Of a stretch of DNA of 60,928 nt, positions 1-8,299 are shown in pieces. Made by a program: the position numbers and the translations under genes. The notes under the pieces were generated by a model. The model saw only the letters and a list, made by a program, of their open reading frames with translations, was not told the origin of the DNA and did not search any database. Source of the stretch: Ruminococcus sp. (GTDB taxonomy: Bacteria > Bacillota > Clostridia > Oscillospirales > Acutalibacteraceae); the NCBI GenBank assembly GCA_022510955.1, contig JAFLSM010000002.1, positions 1 to 60,928 of the forward strand. Direction: 5' to 3'. The first letter of the stretch is position 1. Every line of letters starts with the position of its first letter.

Positions 1-121
1 GAGAAGATTTTGTGTCAGACGAGTGCCATACCGCAGAAAGGCTGACGCCTTTCGAGGACAGGGCGCGATGTATGACGCAAAATATGCCTGAAAGATATCC
101 ATTTTTAATTAGAGTTTAGTG
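1..121. repeat. F2 MITE-like element, long form, left end outside the window
   Basis: This stretch matches the long F2 copy at 35514-35634 base for base over most of its length, with no indel needed to align the ends. It keeps the central hairpin (GAAAGGC, loop TGAC, GCCTTTC) and the right terminal inverted repeat, here ending GTTTAGTG instead of GTTTAGTA. The next three bases (122-124) are TAA, which fits the T-N-A target duplication seen at the other copies, but the left flank is not visible. It lies just downstream of the GNAT gene. Confidence 0.8.
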
Positions 122-138
122 TAAAATTAAAACAACTA

Positions 139-561
139 TCAAGCTTTGCTATTGTCAAAGGAATACACAAAAACATCATCACGCTTTACAAAGCCGAAAT
201 CACGCCAAAAGCTTTGACCTGTTTCGTTATTCTGATAACAAAAGATATGTGTTTTGTCTATTCCCTCAGCTTTTATTCTCTCCAAAGCTCTTTCAGCAAG
301 CGCATGACCGATTCGCTTACGACGATATTCCGGCATTACCGCCATATGATGAATAAAACCTCGTCTGCCGTCGTGACCAGCAAGCACAGTACCAACGATT
401 TTTCCGTCAATCACAGCCACTTGGCTCATTCCGGCATTGCGCTTTAGGTAACGCTCCATCTGTGGTTTTTCATCTGCCTTTGAAAGGGCACGCTTTGAAG
501 TGGTCTGCCACATACAGTAAACCTCTTCATAATCCTCTATTGTCATTTCTCTGATAGTCAT
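139..561 (-). CDS. GNAT family N-acetyltransferase
   Basis: A 140-residue single-domain protein of the GNAT fold. The acetyl-CoA pyrophosphate-binding motif (R/Q-x-x-G-x-G/A) is visible as RRKRIGHALA around residues 80-89, preceded by the beta-4 strand segment FIHHMAVMPEYR and followed by a C-terminal NNETGQSFWRDFGFV segment typical of the family. It starts 20 nt after the argB stop with its own GGAG site, so it is probably the last gene of argC-argJ-argB-GNAT. That position raises the possibility that it acetylates glutamate or a related amine, but ArgJ can already make N-acetylglutamate and the sequence does not reveal the acceptor. The substrate is unknown; the family call is firm. Confidence 0.85.
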   Translation of the reverse strand: MTIREMTIEDYEEVYCMWQTTSKRALSKADEKPQMERYLKRNAGMSQVAVIDGKIVGTVLAGHDGRRGFIHHMAVMPEYRRKRIGHALAERALERIKAEGIDKTHIFCYQNNETGQSFWRDFGFVKRDDVFVYSFDNSKA

Positions 562-581
562 TGACTTACTCCAAATACTTA

Positions 582-1433
582 TTAATAAAACATAGTTCCT
601 ATTCCTTCATCACTGAACAGTTCGAGCAAAATTGAGTGTTCAATTCTGCCGTCAATGATGTGGGCACGCTTTACACCGCTGCGAACAGCCTCAACACAGC
701 AATCAATCTTTGGAATCATACCGCCTGAGATTATGCCTTCACGCTTGAGCATTGGAACTTCGCTGACATTTACAACCGAGATAAGTGAGTTCTCGTCGCT
801 TACATCACGCAAAAGTCCACGGATGTCAGTCATCAAAATCAGCTTTCTTGCTCCTAACTTTGAGGCAATCTGTGCCGCTGCAAGGTCAGCGTTAATGTTA
901 TATACATTTCCGTCATAACCACCTGCAACAGTTGCCACAATAGGAATATAACCTGTATTAAGTGCATTGTTAATCGGTTCTGCATTTACCTCTTTAATCT
1001 CACCGACAAAGCCAAGGTCAACACTCGTAGCAAGCTTTTCAGCCATAAGCATTTTGCCGTCCAAACCACAAAGACCAAGAGCCTTGCCTCCGCGACTTTC
1101 AAGCAACTGTACAAGACTTTTGTTCACCTTGCCTGCAAGCACCATCTGAACTATGTCAATAGTTTCTTTGTCGGTAACACGCATTCCGTTTTCAAATCGG
1201 CTTTCCTTGCCGACTGCCTTTAAGGTTGCATTAATCTCAGGTCCGCCACCGTGAACAAGCACAATATTAATGCCCACAAGTTGCATAAGAACCAAGTCAC
1301 TCATTACAGCCGACTTTAATTCCTCGTTAATCATAGCGTTCCCGCCGTATTTTACAACAATGGTTTCGCCGGCGTATTTTTTTATGTATGGCATAGCCTG
1401 TATTAAGACCTTTGCTCTTTGTGAAATATCCAT
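582..1433 (-). CDS. argB: Acetylglutamate kinase
   Basis: Cytoplasmic kinase that phosphorylates N-acetyl-L-glutamate with ATP, the second step of arginine synthesis. The 283 residues carry the amino-acid-kinase landmarks: the Lys-Gly-Gly loop (VVKYGGNAM, about residues 26-34), the GGGPEI substrate loop near 62-67, and the C-terminal GGMIPKI segment that closes the active site. Length is normal for the family. The start codon has a GGGAG site a few bases upstream. It follows argJ after a 98-nt gap occupied largely by a short F2 repeat and precedes the GNAT gene by 20 nt. No argD is seen in the window; it could lie beyond position 1. Confidence 0.95.
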   Translation of the reverse strand: MDISQRAKVLIQAMPYIKKYAGETIVVKYGGNAMINEELKSAVMSDLVLMQLVGINIVLVHGGGPEINATLKAVGKESRFENGMRVTDKETIDIVQMVLAGKVNKSLVQLLESRGGKALGLCGLDGKMLMAEKLATSVDLGFVGEIKEVNAEPINNALNTGYIPIVATVAGGYDGNVYNINADLAAAQIASKLGARKLILMTDIRGLLRDVSDENSLISVVNVSEVPMLKREGIISGGMIPKIDCCVEAVRSGVKRAHIIDGRIEHSILLELFSDEGIGTMFY

Positions 1434-1484
1434 TTTAATCTCCCTTATCTTTTAATACCGATATTCTTTTGAATGTCCGTATTA

Positions 1485-1531
1485 TACTAAACACTAATTG
1501 AAAGATATCTATTTTTAATTGGTGTTTAGTA
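1485..1531. repeat. F2 element, short (internally deleted) form
   Basis: A 47-bp palindrome made of little more than the two F2 terminal inverted repeats, starting TACTAAACACTAATTG and ending AATTGGTGTTTAGTA. It is flanked on both sides by TTA (1482-1484 and 1532-1534), a 3-bp target duplication. The right-hand TTA is also the stop codon of argJ read on the minus strand, so the insertion sits exactly at the end of that gene. Relative to the long form, the middle about 110 bp is missing between two TGAAAG direct repeats. Confidence 0.85.
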
Positions 1532-2755
1532 TTATGTCCTGTAATCTCCGTTAATCTTTACATAATCATATGTCAAATCACAGCCGTATGCCTCTGCACT
1601 TGCGTTGCCGTCACTAAGACTTACTAAAATTTCAATTTCGTTTTCAAGAAGAATCTCTTTAGCTTTTTCTTCATCAAAGGCAAGTCCCAAGCCGTCTTTG
1701 CACACGAGGATTTCACCCTTTGCAGACCTGTATGAAACATCAATATTATGCACATTAACCTCTGCACCACTGTAACCAACTGCACACAAAATTCTGCCGC
1801 AGTTTGCGTCTGCACCGAACATTGCGGCCTTTACAAGACTTGAACAGATAATACTTTTTGCAATCGTTTTTGCATCATTCTTAGTCTTTGAGCCGTTCAC
1901 CTTGCAAATCAAAAGTTTGCTTGCACCCTCACCGTCGGCGGCTAATTTTTTTGCAACGGCTTTAAATGCTTCCGTAAGAACGGCGGTAAATGTATTGTAA
2001 TCATCATTTTTTTCGGTAATCTCTTTGTTACCTGCCATTCCCGATGCCATAATTGCCAATGTATCATTTGTAGATGTATCGCCGTCAACCGACACCATAT
2101 TGTAGCTTTCTTCAACAGCCTCAAGCAAAGCCTCTTTAAGCATCTGCGAAGAAATTGCCAAATCGGTTGTTACAAAAGAAAGCGTAGTACCCATATTTAT
2201 ATGAATCATACCGCTGCCCTTTGCAATACCGCCCACAGTAACGGTTTTTCCGTCAAGTTCAAACTGAACAGCCCACTCCTTTTTGACTGTATCAGTTGTC
2301 ATAATTGCCTCTGCCGCATTTGTGCCGCCGTCCTTTGACAGCGTGCCTCTCATTGCCTCAATGCCTTTTTTTACAGGCTCAATCGGCAGTTCCTGACCAA
2401 TTACACCTGTAGATGCAACAATCACATCGTCTGCACTAACGCCAAGTGCATCTGCGGCAAGCTTACACATCTGCTCTGCTTTTTCATATCCGTCGGCATT
2501 GCACGCATTTGCGTTGCCCGAATTGACAACAACAGCCTGAGCCTTTCCGTTTTCAAGATGTTTTTGTGTAACATATATTGTATCGGACTTTACAAGATTT
2601 TTTGTAAAAACAGCGGCGCTGTTACAAAGCGTATCGCAATAAATTAAAGCCAAATCGCGTTTAGTAGTATTGGATGGTTTTATCGAAGCACAAACTCCCT
2701 GAGCTGTAAAGCCCTGCGGTGCTGTAACTCCTCCAGCTATAAATTTACAGTCCAT
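1532..2755 (-). CDS. argJ: Bifunctional ornithine acetyltransferase / N-acetylglutamate synthase
   Basis: Recycles the acetyl group from N-acetylornithine to glutamate and, in the bifunctional form, can also use acetyl-CoA. The protein is 407 residues, normal length. ArgJ is an N-terminal nucleophile enzyme that cleaves itself before a conserved Thr; the region KGSGMIHINMGTTLSF around residues 180-195 aligns with the usual KGSGMI-x-PNMATML-x-F. Here the residue before the nucleophilic Thr is Gly instead of the usual Ala, and His-Ile replaces x-Pro. The nucleophile and flanking glycines are kept, so the enzyme is probably active. Bi- versus monofunctionality cannot be decided. It lies 23 nt after argC; its stop codon forms the target duplication of a short F2 insertion. 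Confidence 0.95.
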   Translation of the reverse strand: MDCKFIAGGVTAPQGFTAQGVCASIKPSNTTKRDLALIYCDTLCNSAAVFTKNLVKSDTIYVTQKHLENGKAQAVVVNSGNANACNADGYEKAEQMCKLAADALGVSADDVIVASTGVIGQELPIEPVKKGIEAMRGTLSKDGGTNAAEAIMTTDTVKKEWAVQFELDGKTVTVGGIAKGSGMIHINMGTTLSFVTTDLAISSQMLKEALLEAVEESYNMVSVDGDTSTNDTLAIMASGMAGNKEITEKNDDYNTFTAVLTEAFKAVAKKLAADGEGASKLLICKVNGSKTKNDAKTIAKSIICSSLVKAAMFGADANCGRILCAVGYSGAEVNVHNIDVSYRSAKGEILVCKDGLGLAFDEEKAKEILLENEIEILVSLSDGNASAEAYGCDLTYDYVKINGDYRT

Positions 2756-2778
2756 AATATCAACCTTTATTATCTTAA

Positions 2779-3813
2779 TTAAAATGCAGGAGGCATAATT
2801 TCAAGACCTGTTTTCTCATCAAGTCCGAAAATTATGTTCATATTTTGAATTGCCTGTCCTGCCGCACCCTTCACCATATTGTCAATAGCGGCGCAAGCTA
2901 TAAGCTTATTTGCACGGCTATCGTGGTGAAGTGAAATATCACAGAAATTTGAATATTTAACATTGTGAATATCTGCGTTCATACCGTTCGGAAGAAGTCT
3001 TACAAAATATTCATCCTTGTAAAATTCTTCATATGCTTTTCTGATTTCTTCAAATGTTACGCCCTGTTTAATATCGGCATAAACAGTTGCGAGAATACCT
3101 CTGTTAACAGGAAGCAAATGAGGAACAAAGGTAATAGTAACCTTTTCACCTGACAGCTTTGACAGAGTTTGCTCAATCTCGGGAGTATGGCGATGACTTG
3201 CAACCTTATATGCGTGAAATCCCTCGTTAAGCTCAGGGAAATGACTACCCTGATTTGGCTTTCTGCCTGCTCCCGTAACACCGCTTTTGCAGTCGCAGAT
3301 AATTCCCTTTAATTCAACCAATCCCAATTTAACAGCAGGAGCGATTGCAAGAGGTGAACAGGTTGTATAACAACCTGGATTTGCAATCAGCTTTTTGCCA
3401 TTTATATTATCTCTGAAAAACTCGGGCAAGCCGTAAACCGACTGCTCATGAAGATTTTTGTCAAAGAAAGTTCCGCCGTACCACTCGGTGTATTCGTCCT
3501 CACTCTCAAGTCTGAAATCTGCACCAAGGTCAATAAACGCTTTGCCTGCACTGATGCACTTTTCGGCAAGCTCCTGCGAAAGTCCGTGAGGAAGCGCTGC
3601 GAAGATAACATCGCTTTTTTCCACAACATCCTCCTGAGTTTCACATTCCATATCGTTAATACCTAAATATGCAGGATAAACCTCTGAAAGCTTTTGTCCC
3701 TGGAAAGAAACAGAGCTTATTGCGCTTATTTCCGCCTGAGGATGTGAAGTGAGTAATCTCACAAGTTCTGCACCTGCATAGCCTGTTGCGCCCACTATAC
3801 CTACTTTTATCAT
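2779..3813 (-). CDS. argC: N-acetyl-gamma-glutamyl-phosphate reductase
   Basis: NADPH-dependent reduction of N-acetylglutamyl phosphate to the semialdehyde, third step of arginine synthesis. The N-terminal Rossmann motif VGATGYAGAELVRLL (residues 6-20) and the catalytic cysteine in NPGCYTT (about 146-152) are visible, as is the His-containing segment SHRHTPEIEQ. At 344 residues it is full length. The start has an AAAGGA site. It heads the tight group argC-argJ-argB-GNAT; argH lies upstream on the same strand but is separated by a long F2 insertion. Confidence 0.95.
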   Translation of the reverse strand: MIKVGIVGATGYAGAELVRLLTSHPQAEISAISSVSFQGQKLSEVYPAYLGINDMECETQEDVVEKSDVIFAALPHGLSQELAEKCISAGKAFIDLGADFRLESEDEYTEWYGGTFFDKNLHEQSVYGLPEFFRDNINGKKLIANPGCYTTCSPLAIAPAVKLGLVELKGIICDCKSGVTGAGRKPNQGSHFPELNEGFHAYKVASHRHTPEIEQTLSKLSGEKVTITFVPHLLPVNRGILATVYADIKQGVTFEEIRKAYEEFYKDEYFVRLLPNGMNADIHNVKYSNFCDISLHHDSRANKLIACAAIDNMVKGAAGQAIQNMNIIFGLDEKTGLEIMPPAF

Positions 3814-3852
3814 CTATATCAATCCTTTAGTTTTTTAAAATTATTCACCTAA

Positions 3853-4010
3853 TACTGAACACCGTTTGAAAAGCAGATAAGATTTTTGAACAAATTTCGC
3901 GTCTGGCTGTGCAACATACCGCAGCAAGGCTGACGCCTTGCGAGGATAAGGTGTGCAGTCAGGCGTGAAATTTGCCGAAAAGATGTCTACTGTTTAAATG
4001 GTGTTCAGTA
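3853..4010. repeat. F2 MITE-like element, long form, overlapping the end of argH
   Basis: A 158-bp element with terminal inverted repeats TACTGAACACC and GGTGTTCAGTA. It is flanked by TAA on both sides (3850-3852 and 4011-4013), a 3-bp target duplication. The internal hairpin is GCAAGGC, loop TGAC, GCCTTGC (3924-3941). Compared with the copy at 35479-35634, one base pair has changed from A-T to C-G, a compensatory change that keeps the stem. The right end of the element supplies the final Tyr codon and TGA stop of argH. Confidence 0.88.
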
Positions 4011-5375
4011 TAAGAGTTCTTTAACTCTTTTAGCCTGTGCTTTAACATTATCACTGTTTGGTCCGCCTAAGACCTTTCTATCGTTAGTGCATTTTTCAAG
4101 CGAAATTGCATTATAAACATCATCGTTAAATACATCGCAAACCTTTTTGTATTCGTCAATAGGCAGATTTTCAAGGTCTGTTGAAAGTTCAATGCATCTT
4201 GCAACAAGCTCGCCCGTTGCCTTGTATGCATCTCTAAACGGTACGCCGTTCTTTGTGAGCCAGTCTGCACAGTCAGTTGCGTTGATAAATCCGCCTGCTG
4301 CCGCTTTACGCATATTCTGCGGAATAACACGCATTGTATCGAGCATTGGAGTGAACGCTGTCAGGCACATTTTTACAGTGTCAACTGCGTCAAAGATTGC
4401 CTCCTTGTCCTCCTGCATATCCTTGTTGTAAGCAAGTGCAATGCCCTTCATAATAGTGAGCAAGGTCATATTGTCGCCGAAAACTCGTCCGCTCTTGCCG
4501 CGCACAAGCTCTGCAATATCAGGGTTCTTCTTCTGCGGCATAATTGATGAGCCTGTTGAAAAGGCGTCGTCAAGCTCAACAAATTTGAACTCCCAACTGC
4601 ACCACATAATAATTTCTTCGGAAAATCTTGAAAGGTGTACCATAATGATTGAAAGTACAGATGCAAATTCAATGCAGTAATCACGGTCGGACACACCGTC
4701 GAGAGAATTGTTTGTAATTCTTTCAAAGTTTAAAAGACCTGCTGTGATTGTGCGGTCAATCGGATATGTTGTACCTGCAAGCGCACAAGAACCGAGAGGC
4801 ATTTCGTCCATTCTCTTAAGGCAGTCCTCAAGACGGGACACATCACGAAGAAGCATTTCGCCGTAAGCCAAAAGGTGGTGACCAAAGGTTATCGGCTGTG
4901 CCCTTTGCAGATGTGTATAACCGGGCATAACGGCATCGCTGTATTTTTCAGCCTTGTCCGCAATAACTTTGATTAAGTCAACAACCAGATTCTTGACATT
5001 GACAACCTCTTTTTTAAGATACAGCTTGATGTCAAGTGCGACCTGGTCGTTACGACTGCGTGAAGTGTGCAAACGCTTGCCGTTGTCGCCGATTCTCTTA
5101 GTTAGCTCGCCCTCAATAAAAGTGTGGATATCCTCTGCTTCCATATCAAACTGCAAAGCACCGCTCTCGATATCCGCAAGAATTCCCTTTAAGCCCTGAA
5201 CTATATCTTCAGACTCTTCTTCTTTGATAATTCCGCATTTGCCAAGCATTGTTGCATGGGCAATACTACCCTCTATGTCCTCTCTATACATTCTGCTGTC
5301 AAATGAAATAGAGCTGTTAAAATCGTTAGTTGTCTTTGAAAGCTCCTTTTTGAAGCGTCCTTTCCAAAGTTGCAT
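4005..5375 (-). CDS. argH: Argininosuccinate lyase
   Basis: Splits argininosuccinate into arginine and fumarate, the last step of the pathway. The 456 residues contain the fumarase/ASL superfamily signature SSIMPQKKNPD (around 277-287), with the catalytic Ser loop, and the HTSRSRNDQV substrate-binding segment near residue 105. A GAGGTGA site precedes the ATG. The extreme C-terminus ends in Leu-Leu-Tyr; Tyr and stop come from the inserted F2 element. Removing the element plus one copy of its TAA duplication gives an ending Leu-Leu-Gly-Glu-stop, which is probably the ancestral tail. The change is two residues at the tip and is not expected to harm the enzyme. Confidence 0.95.
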   Translation of the reverse strand: MQLWKGRFKKELSKTTNDFNSSISFDSRMYREDIEGSIAHATMLGKCGIIKEEESEDIVQGLKGILADIESGALQFDMEAEDIHTFIEGELTKRIGDNGKRLHTSRSRNDQVALDIKLYLKKEVVNVKNLVVDLIKVIADKAEKYSDAVMPGYTHLQRAQPITFGHHLLAYGEMLLRDVSRLEDCLKRMDEMPLGSCALAGTTYPIDRTITAGLLNFERITNNSLDGVSDRDYCIEFASVLSIIMVHLSRFSEEIIMWCSWEFKFVELDDAFSTGSSIMPQKKNPDIAELVRGKSGRVFGDNMTLLTIMKGIALAYNKDMQEDKEAIFDAVDTVKMCLTAFTPMLDTMRVIPQNMRKAAAGGFINATDCADWLTKNGVPFRDAYKATGELVARCIELSTDLENLPIDEYKKVCDVFNDDVYNAISLEKCTNDRKVLGGPNSDNVKAQAKRVKELLY

Positions 5376-5398
5376 ACAATCACCTCAAAATCTATTTT

Positions 5399-6481
5399 TT
5401 ATTTTATAAACTTTTTATTAAGAAACCTTGTAATAGGTTTTTCCAAAACACTATGTAAGAAAACTGCCATAACAGAACATACAGAAAATGACAATAAAAT
5501 TGTTATCAAATTATTATTAATATTCAGCGTTTGCAAAATCCATCTTGTCGGTTGCCAGCAGAAAAGCTGTGATAGAAAGAAAACATATGATGCAGAGCTC
5601 ATATACTTAATAATAGAAGATTTTTTCACAACCTCCGAACGAACACCTGATAAAGTTATCAACATTAATGAAAACATCGGTATACAAATAAAATTATACA
5701 TCATATAATTATTAATGCCAAAATTCAGCATAATTCCGACTGAAACTAAAACAATCATAACTATAAATTCTATGAGCGCACTCATCCAATGAAACAAAAC
5801 ATTAACACATAACTTCATTGAACTTAATTTTTCCATCATAGATGCCAAAAGCACACCGACCGTAAATTCTAAACTTCTAAAAAACGGATTATCATAAATC
5901 CCGCTTAAATTAAATTCTTTCACAATAAACGGCGAATAAATTATTATAGCCGATAAAACAAAAAATAAAACAAGCTTATATTTAAACTTTAACTGCTTTA
6001 TAATATTTGCGATTAACGGAAACAGCAAATAGCTGATTGCTATGCAAGAAATGAACCATGTACCATTATTATGTGACACTGAAAAAAGGCTGTTAAATGC
6101 CGACTGTATGCCCAAGAATTCAATAGGAGCTAATATAATATTTTCTATAATATCTGCTCCTTTTAAAACTACTCTTACAAGTACATACACTAATGCAACT
6201 ATCCAATATATCGGGAATATAGATATAATGCGTTTCTTATAAAACGTGCTTATATTACCCAAATAAGTTAAATCTTTATCTCCGTAATTATAGAATAACG
6301 AAAATCCCGACAACATAAAAAAGCCTGTCATGCTTATGGCACCCATACTAACAAAGGGATTTAATATTCCGGTGTACGAACAGCCATTTGATAAAGAATG
6401 AAAACAAAAAACCAACAATGCCAACATTATTCTGAAAACATCCAAACCCGGGAGATGTTCCTTTTTTTCACTTAACCCCAT
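5399..6481 (-). CDS. Acyltransferase family 3 membrane protein
   Basis: About 360 residues of a polytopic membrane protein of the AcylT_3/OafA type. Members move acetyl or other acyl groups onto surface polysaccharides or related acceptors. The N-terminal segment LPGLDVFRIMLALLVFCFHS resembles the family start (L-x-x-L-x-x-x-R-x-x-A-x-x-x-V-x-x-x-H), including the conserved Arg and His. About ten hydrophobic segments follow. I chose the ATG at 6481 because the AGAGG site touches the alternative ATG at 6490. It sits between argG and argH but has no arginine role I can see. It is more AT-rich than its neighbours and follows an argG hairpin, so it may be a later arrival. The acceptor is unknown. 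Confidence 0.8.
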   Translation of the reverse strand: MGLSEKKEHLPGLDVFRIMLALLVFCFHSLSNGCSYTGILNPFVSMGAISMTGFFMLSGFSLFYNYGDKDLTYLGNISTFYKKRIISIFPIYWIVALVYVLVRVVLKGADIIENIILAPIEFLGIQSAFNSLFSVSHNNGTWFISCIAISYLLFPLIANIIKQLKFKYKLVLFFVLSAIIIYSPFIVKEFNLSGIYDNPFFRSLEFTVGVLLASMMEKLSSMKLCVNVLFHWMSALIEFIVMIVLVSVGIMLNFGINNYMMYNFICIPMFSLMLITLSGVRSEVVKKSSIIKYMSSASYVFFLSQLFCWQPTRWILQTLNINNNLITILLSFSVCSVMAVFLHSVLEKPITRFLNKKFIK

Positions 6482-6543
6482 AAAAATCATCCTCTTTTTA
6501 ATTCACTCAACCATTCCCGATTCAACCGTAAAAAACATTTTAT

Positions 6544-6566
6544 GGGGCAGAGATATTCCCTGCCCC
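6544..6566. terminator. Possible terminator hairpin downstream of argG
   Basis: GGGGCAG and CTGCCCC form a 7-bp G/C-rich stem about 150 nt after the argG stop. The T-tract on the minus strand is not directly adjacent, so this is a weaker call than the other terminators in the window. Confidence 0.45.
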
Positions 6567-6715
6567 TAATTTTATAACCGTATAAGGCTTAATAGAGATT
6601 TATGAATTGTATCCACACAATAAAAGTCTAAACTTTATCAATTAACAGAAATTAAAACTTCGTGATACTGAATTAAAATTACATAAATCTATGAACCCAT
6701 GTAGCGGAATTAAAA

Positions 6716-7939
6716 TTACTTAATTAAGCCCTTTTTAGCACGAACCTTGATTGGAAGACCGAAGAGGTTGATAAAGCCTGCGCTGTCGTTCTGGTCGTAA
6801 ACCTCGTCCTCGTCAAAAGTTGCAATCTCTTCGTCATAGAGTGAATATGGGCTTGTTACGCCTGCGTCGATGATGTTGCCCTTATAAAGCTTGAGCTTAA
6901 CCTCACCTGTTACATATTCCTGAGTGCTGTCAACAAATGCTGACATAGCCTCACGAAGCGGTGTGTACCACTTGCCGTCATAAACGAGATCTGCAAATGT
7001 ATTTGAAAGGTTTAATTTATAGTGGAGAGTATCCTTATCAAGGCAAATTTCCTCAAGCTTTGCGTGAGCAGCATAAAGGATTGTGCCGCCCGGTGTTTCA
7101 TAAACACCACGAGCCTTCATACCAACAAGACGATTTTCAACGATATCTGTAATACCAACGCCGTTTCTGCCACCGATTTCGTTGAGCTTTTCAATCATTG
7201 TAACGCCGTCAACTGCTTCGCCGTTGAGCTTTGTAGGAATACCTTTTTCAAATGAAATTGTTACATATTCAGGAGTATCAGGAGCCTGCTCAGGAGATAC
7301 GCCCATCTCAAGGAAGCCTTCCTTATTGTACATTGGCTCGTTTGCAGGATCCTCAAGGTCAAGACCTTCGTGGCTTAAGTGCCAGAGGTTCTTATCCTTT
7401 GAATAGTTAGTTTCACGGTTAATCTTGAGCGGAATATTGTGCTTTTCAGCATATTCAATCTCTTCCTCACGGGACTTGAATTCCCATGTTCTCCAAGGAG
7501 CAATAATCTTCATATCAGGAGCATAAGCCTTGATAGCAAGCTCAAAACGAACCTGGTCATTACCCTTACCTGTGCAACCGTGGCAGATTGCGTCAGCACC
7601 CTCTGCCTTTGCAATTTCAACAATTCTTTTTGCAATAATAGGACGGGCAAATGATGTGCCGAGGAGGTACTTGCCCTCATAAACAGCACCTGCTTTGATT
7701 GTTGGGAAAACATATTCCTCAACAAATTCCTTGTTCAAATCCTCAATATAAAGCTTTGAAGCACCAGTCTGAATAGCCTTTTCCTCAAGACCGTCAAGCT
7801 CAGTGCCCTGACCAACATTACCGGAAACTGCAATTACCTCACAGTTGTCATAGTTTTCCTTGAGCCAAGGAATGATGATTGAAGTATCAAGACCGCCTGA
7901 ATAAGCGAGAACTACTTTTTTAATTTTATTATCAGCCAT
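6716..7939 (-). CDS. argG: Argininosuccinate synthase
   Basis: Joins citrulline and aspartate using ATP, the penultimate arginine step. The protein is 407 residues. It opens with the N-type ATP pyrophosphatase P-loop [11 protein letters not shown] (about residues 9-19) and has the [13 protein letters not shown] segment near 115-127, both diagnostic. The ATG at 7939 is chosen because a GGAGG site (7945-7951 in plus coordinates) lies just upstream; a TTG at 7954 would overlap that site. A good sigma-A promoter (TTGATT, 16 bp, TATAAT) lies about 45 bp upstream, with an ARG-box-like palindrome next to it. argG therefore appears to head its own transcript and to be controlled by arginine repressor. 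Confidence 0.95.
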   Translation of the reverse strand: MADNKIKKVVLAYSGGLDTSIIIPWLKENYDNCEVIAVSGNVGQGTELDGLEEKAIQTGASKLYIEDLNKEFVEEYVFPTIKAGAVYEGKYLLGTSFARPIIAKRIVEIAKAEGADAICHGCTGKGNDQVRFELAIKAYAPDMKIIAPWRTWEFKSREEEIEYAEKHNIPLKINRETNYSKDKNLWHLSHEGLDLEDPANEPMYNKEGFLEMGVSPEQAPDTPEYVTISFEKGIPTKLNGEAVDGVTMIEKLNEIGGRNGVGITDIVENRLVGMKARGVYETPGGTILYAAHAKLEEICLDKDTLHYKLNLSNTFADLVYDGKWYTPLREAMSAFVDSTQEYVTGEVKLKLYKGNIIDAGVTSPYSLYDEEIATFDEDEVYDQNDSAGFINLFGLPIKVRAKKGLIK

Positions 7940-7983
7940 TTTTACTTCCTCCAATATTTTGTAAATAAATTTGTTACATTTTT

Positions 7984-8011
7984 ATTATACACTCACTTTT
8001 CAAAAAATCAA
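7984..8011 (-). promoter_or_regulatory. Promoter of argG
   Basis: Read on the minus strand: -35 TTGATT (8006-8011), 16-bp spacer, -10 TATAAT (7984-7989). It is followed by a short leader and the argG ribosome-binding site. Confidence 0.7.
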
Positions 8012-8017
8012 GTCTTT

Positions 8018-8035
8018 TTTGAATAAATATTCAAA
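8018..8035. promoter_or_regulatory. ARG-box-like operator
   Basis: TTTGAATAAATATTCAAA is an 18-bp near-perfect palindrome matching the arginine-repressor box pattern TGAAT-n4-ATTCA known from ArgR/AhrC families. It lies 6 bp upstream of the argG -35 hexamer. No argR gene is in the window, so ArgR control is inferred from the box and the pathway. Confidence 0.6.
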
Positions 8036-8150
8036 TAATTTTCAAATTACCGAAAATGAATGGATTTTTTTATATATCCGTTATCTTTTGGCATTGGAAA
8101 GCCGATATTCCGCAATCATTATTGTTGTTATCGGAAATTTATCTCTAAAA

Positions 8151-8204
8151 TGTATATATTCATTTAAAATGAATATTCATAAATATGCATTAAATATTCA
8201 TTAT
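8151..8204. promoter_or_regulatory. Cluster of further ARG-box-like half sites
   Basis: Within 54 bp there are several overlapping TGAAT/ATTCA-type elements (TGTATATATTCA, TGAATATTCA, TGCATTAAATATTCA), spaced like multiple arginine boxes. They lie between argG and the divergent flavin reductase gene and just upstream of the latter's promoter. AT-rich sequence makes chance matches easy, so this is less certain than the box at 8018. Confidence 0.4.
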
Positions 8205-8225
8205 TTTTGCATATTTTCAATTTTA

Positions 8226-8254
8226 TTGCATAAATCCGAAAACTCTGCTATACT
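8226..8254 (+). promoter_or_regulatory. Promoter of the flavin reductase gene
   Basis: -35 TTGCAT (8226-8231), 17-bp spacer, -10 TATACT (8249-8254), about 45 bp before the start codon. Confidence 0.6.
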
Positions 8255-8299
8255 TAAAAAGAAAAACAAAGCATAAAATAGAACGAAAGGATGATAATA

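Noticed and set aside
139..561. Calling the GNAT gene argA (N-acetylglutamate synthase)
   Set aside because: Position in the arg cluster is suggestive, but the sequence shows only general GNAT motifs and ArgJ can already supply acetylglutamate.
5370..5708. Several long open frames opposite real genes (for example opposite the acyltransferase, str operon and secA)
   Set aside because: They are antisense to genes with clear family motifs and have no ribosome-binding sites or conserved features.
7971..8276. Open frame of about 100 codons on the plus strand between argG and the flavin reductase gene
   Set aside because: It covers the argG promoter and the arginine boxes, has no ribosome-binding site and has an AT-driven composition; regulatory DNA is the better explanation.
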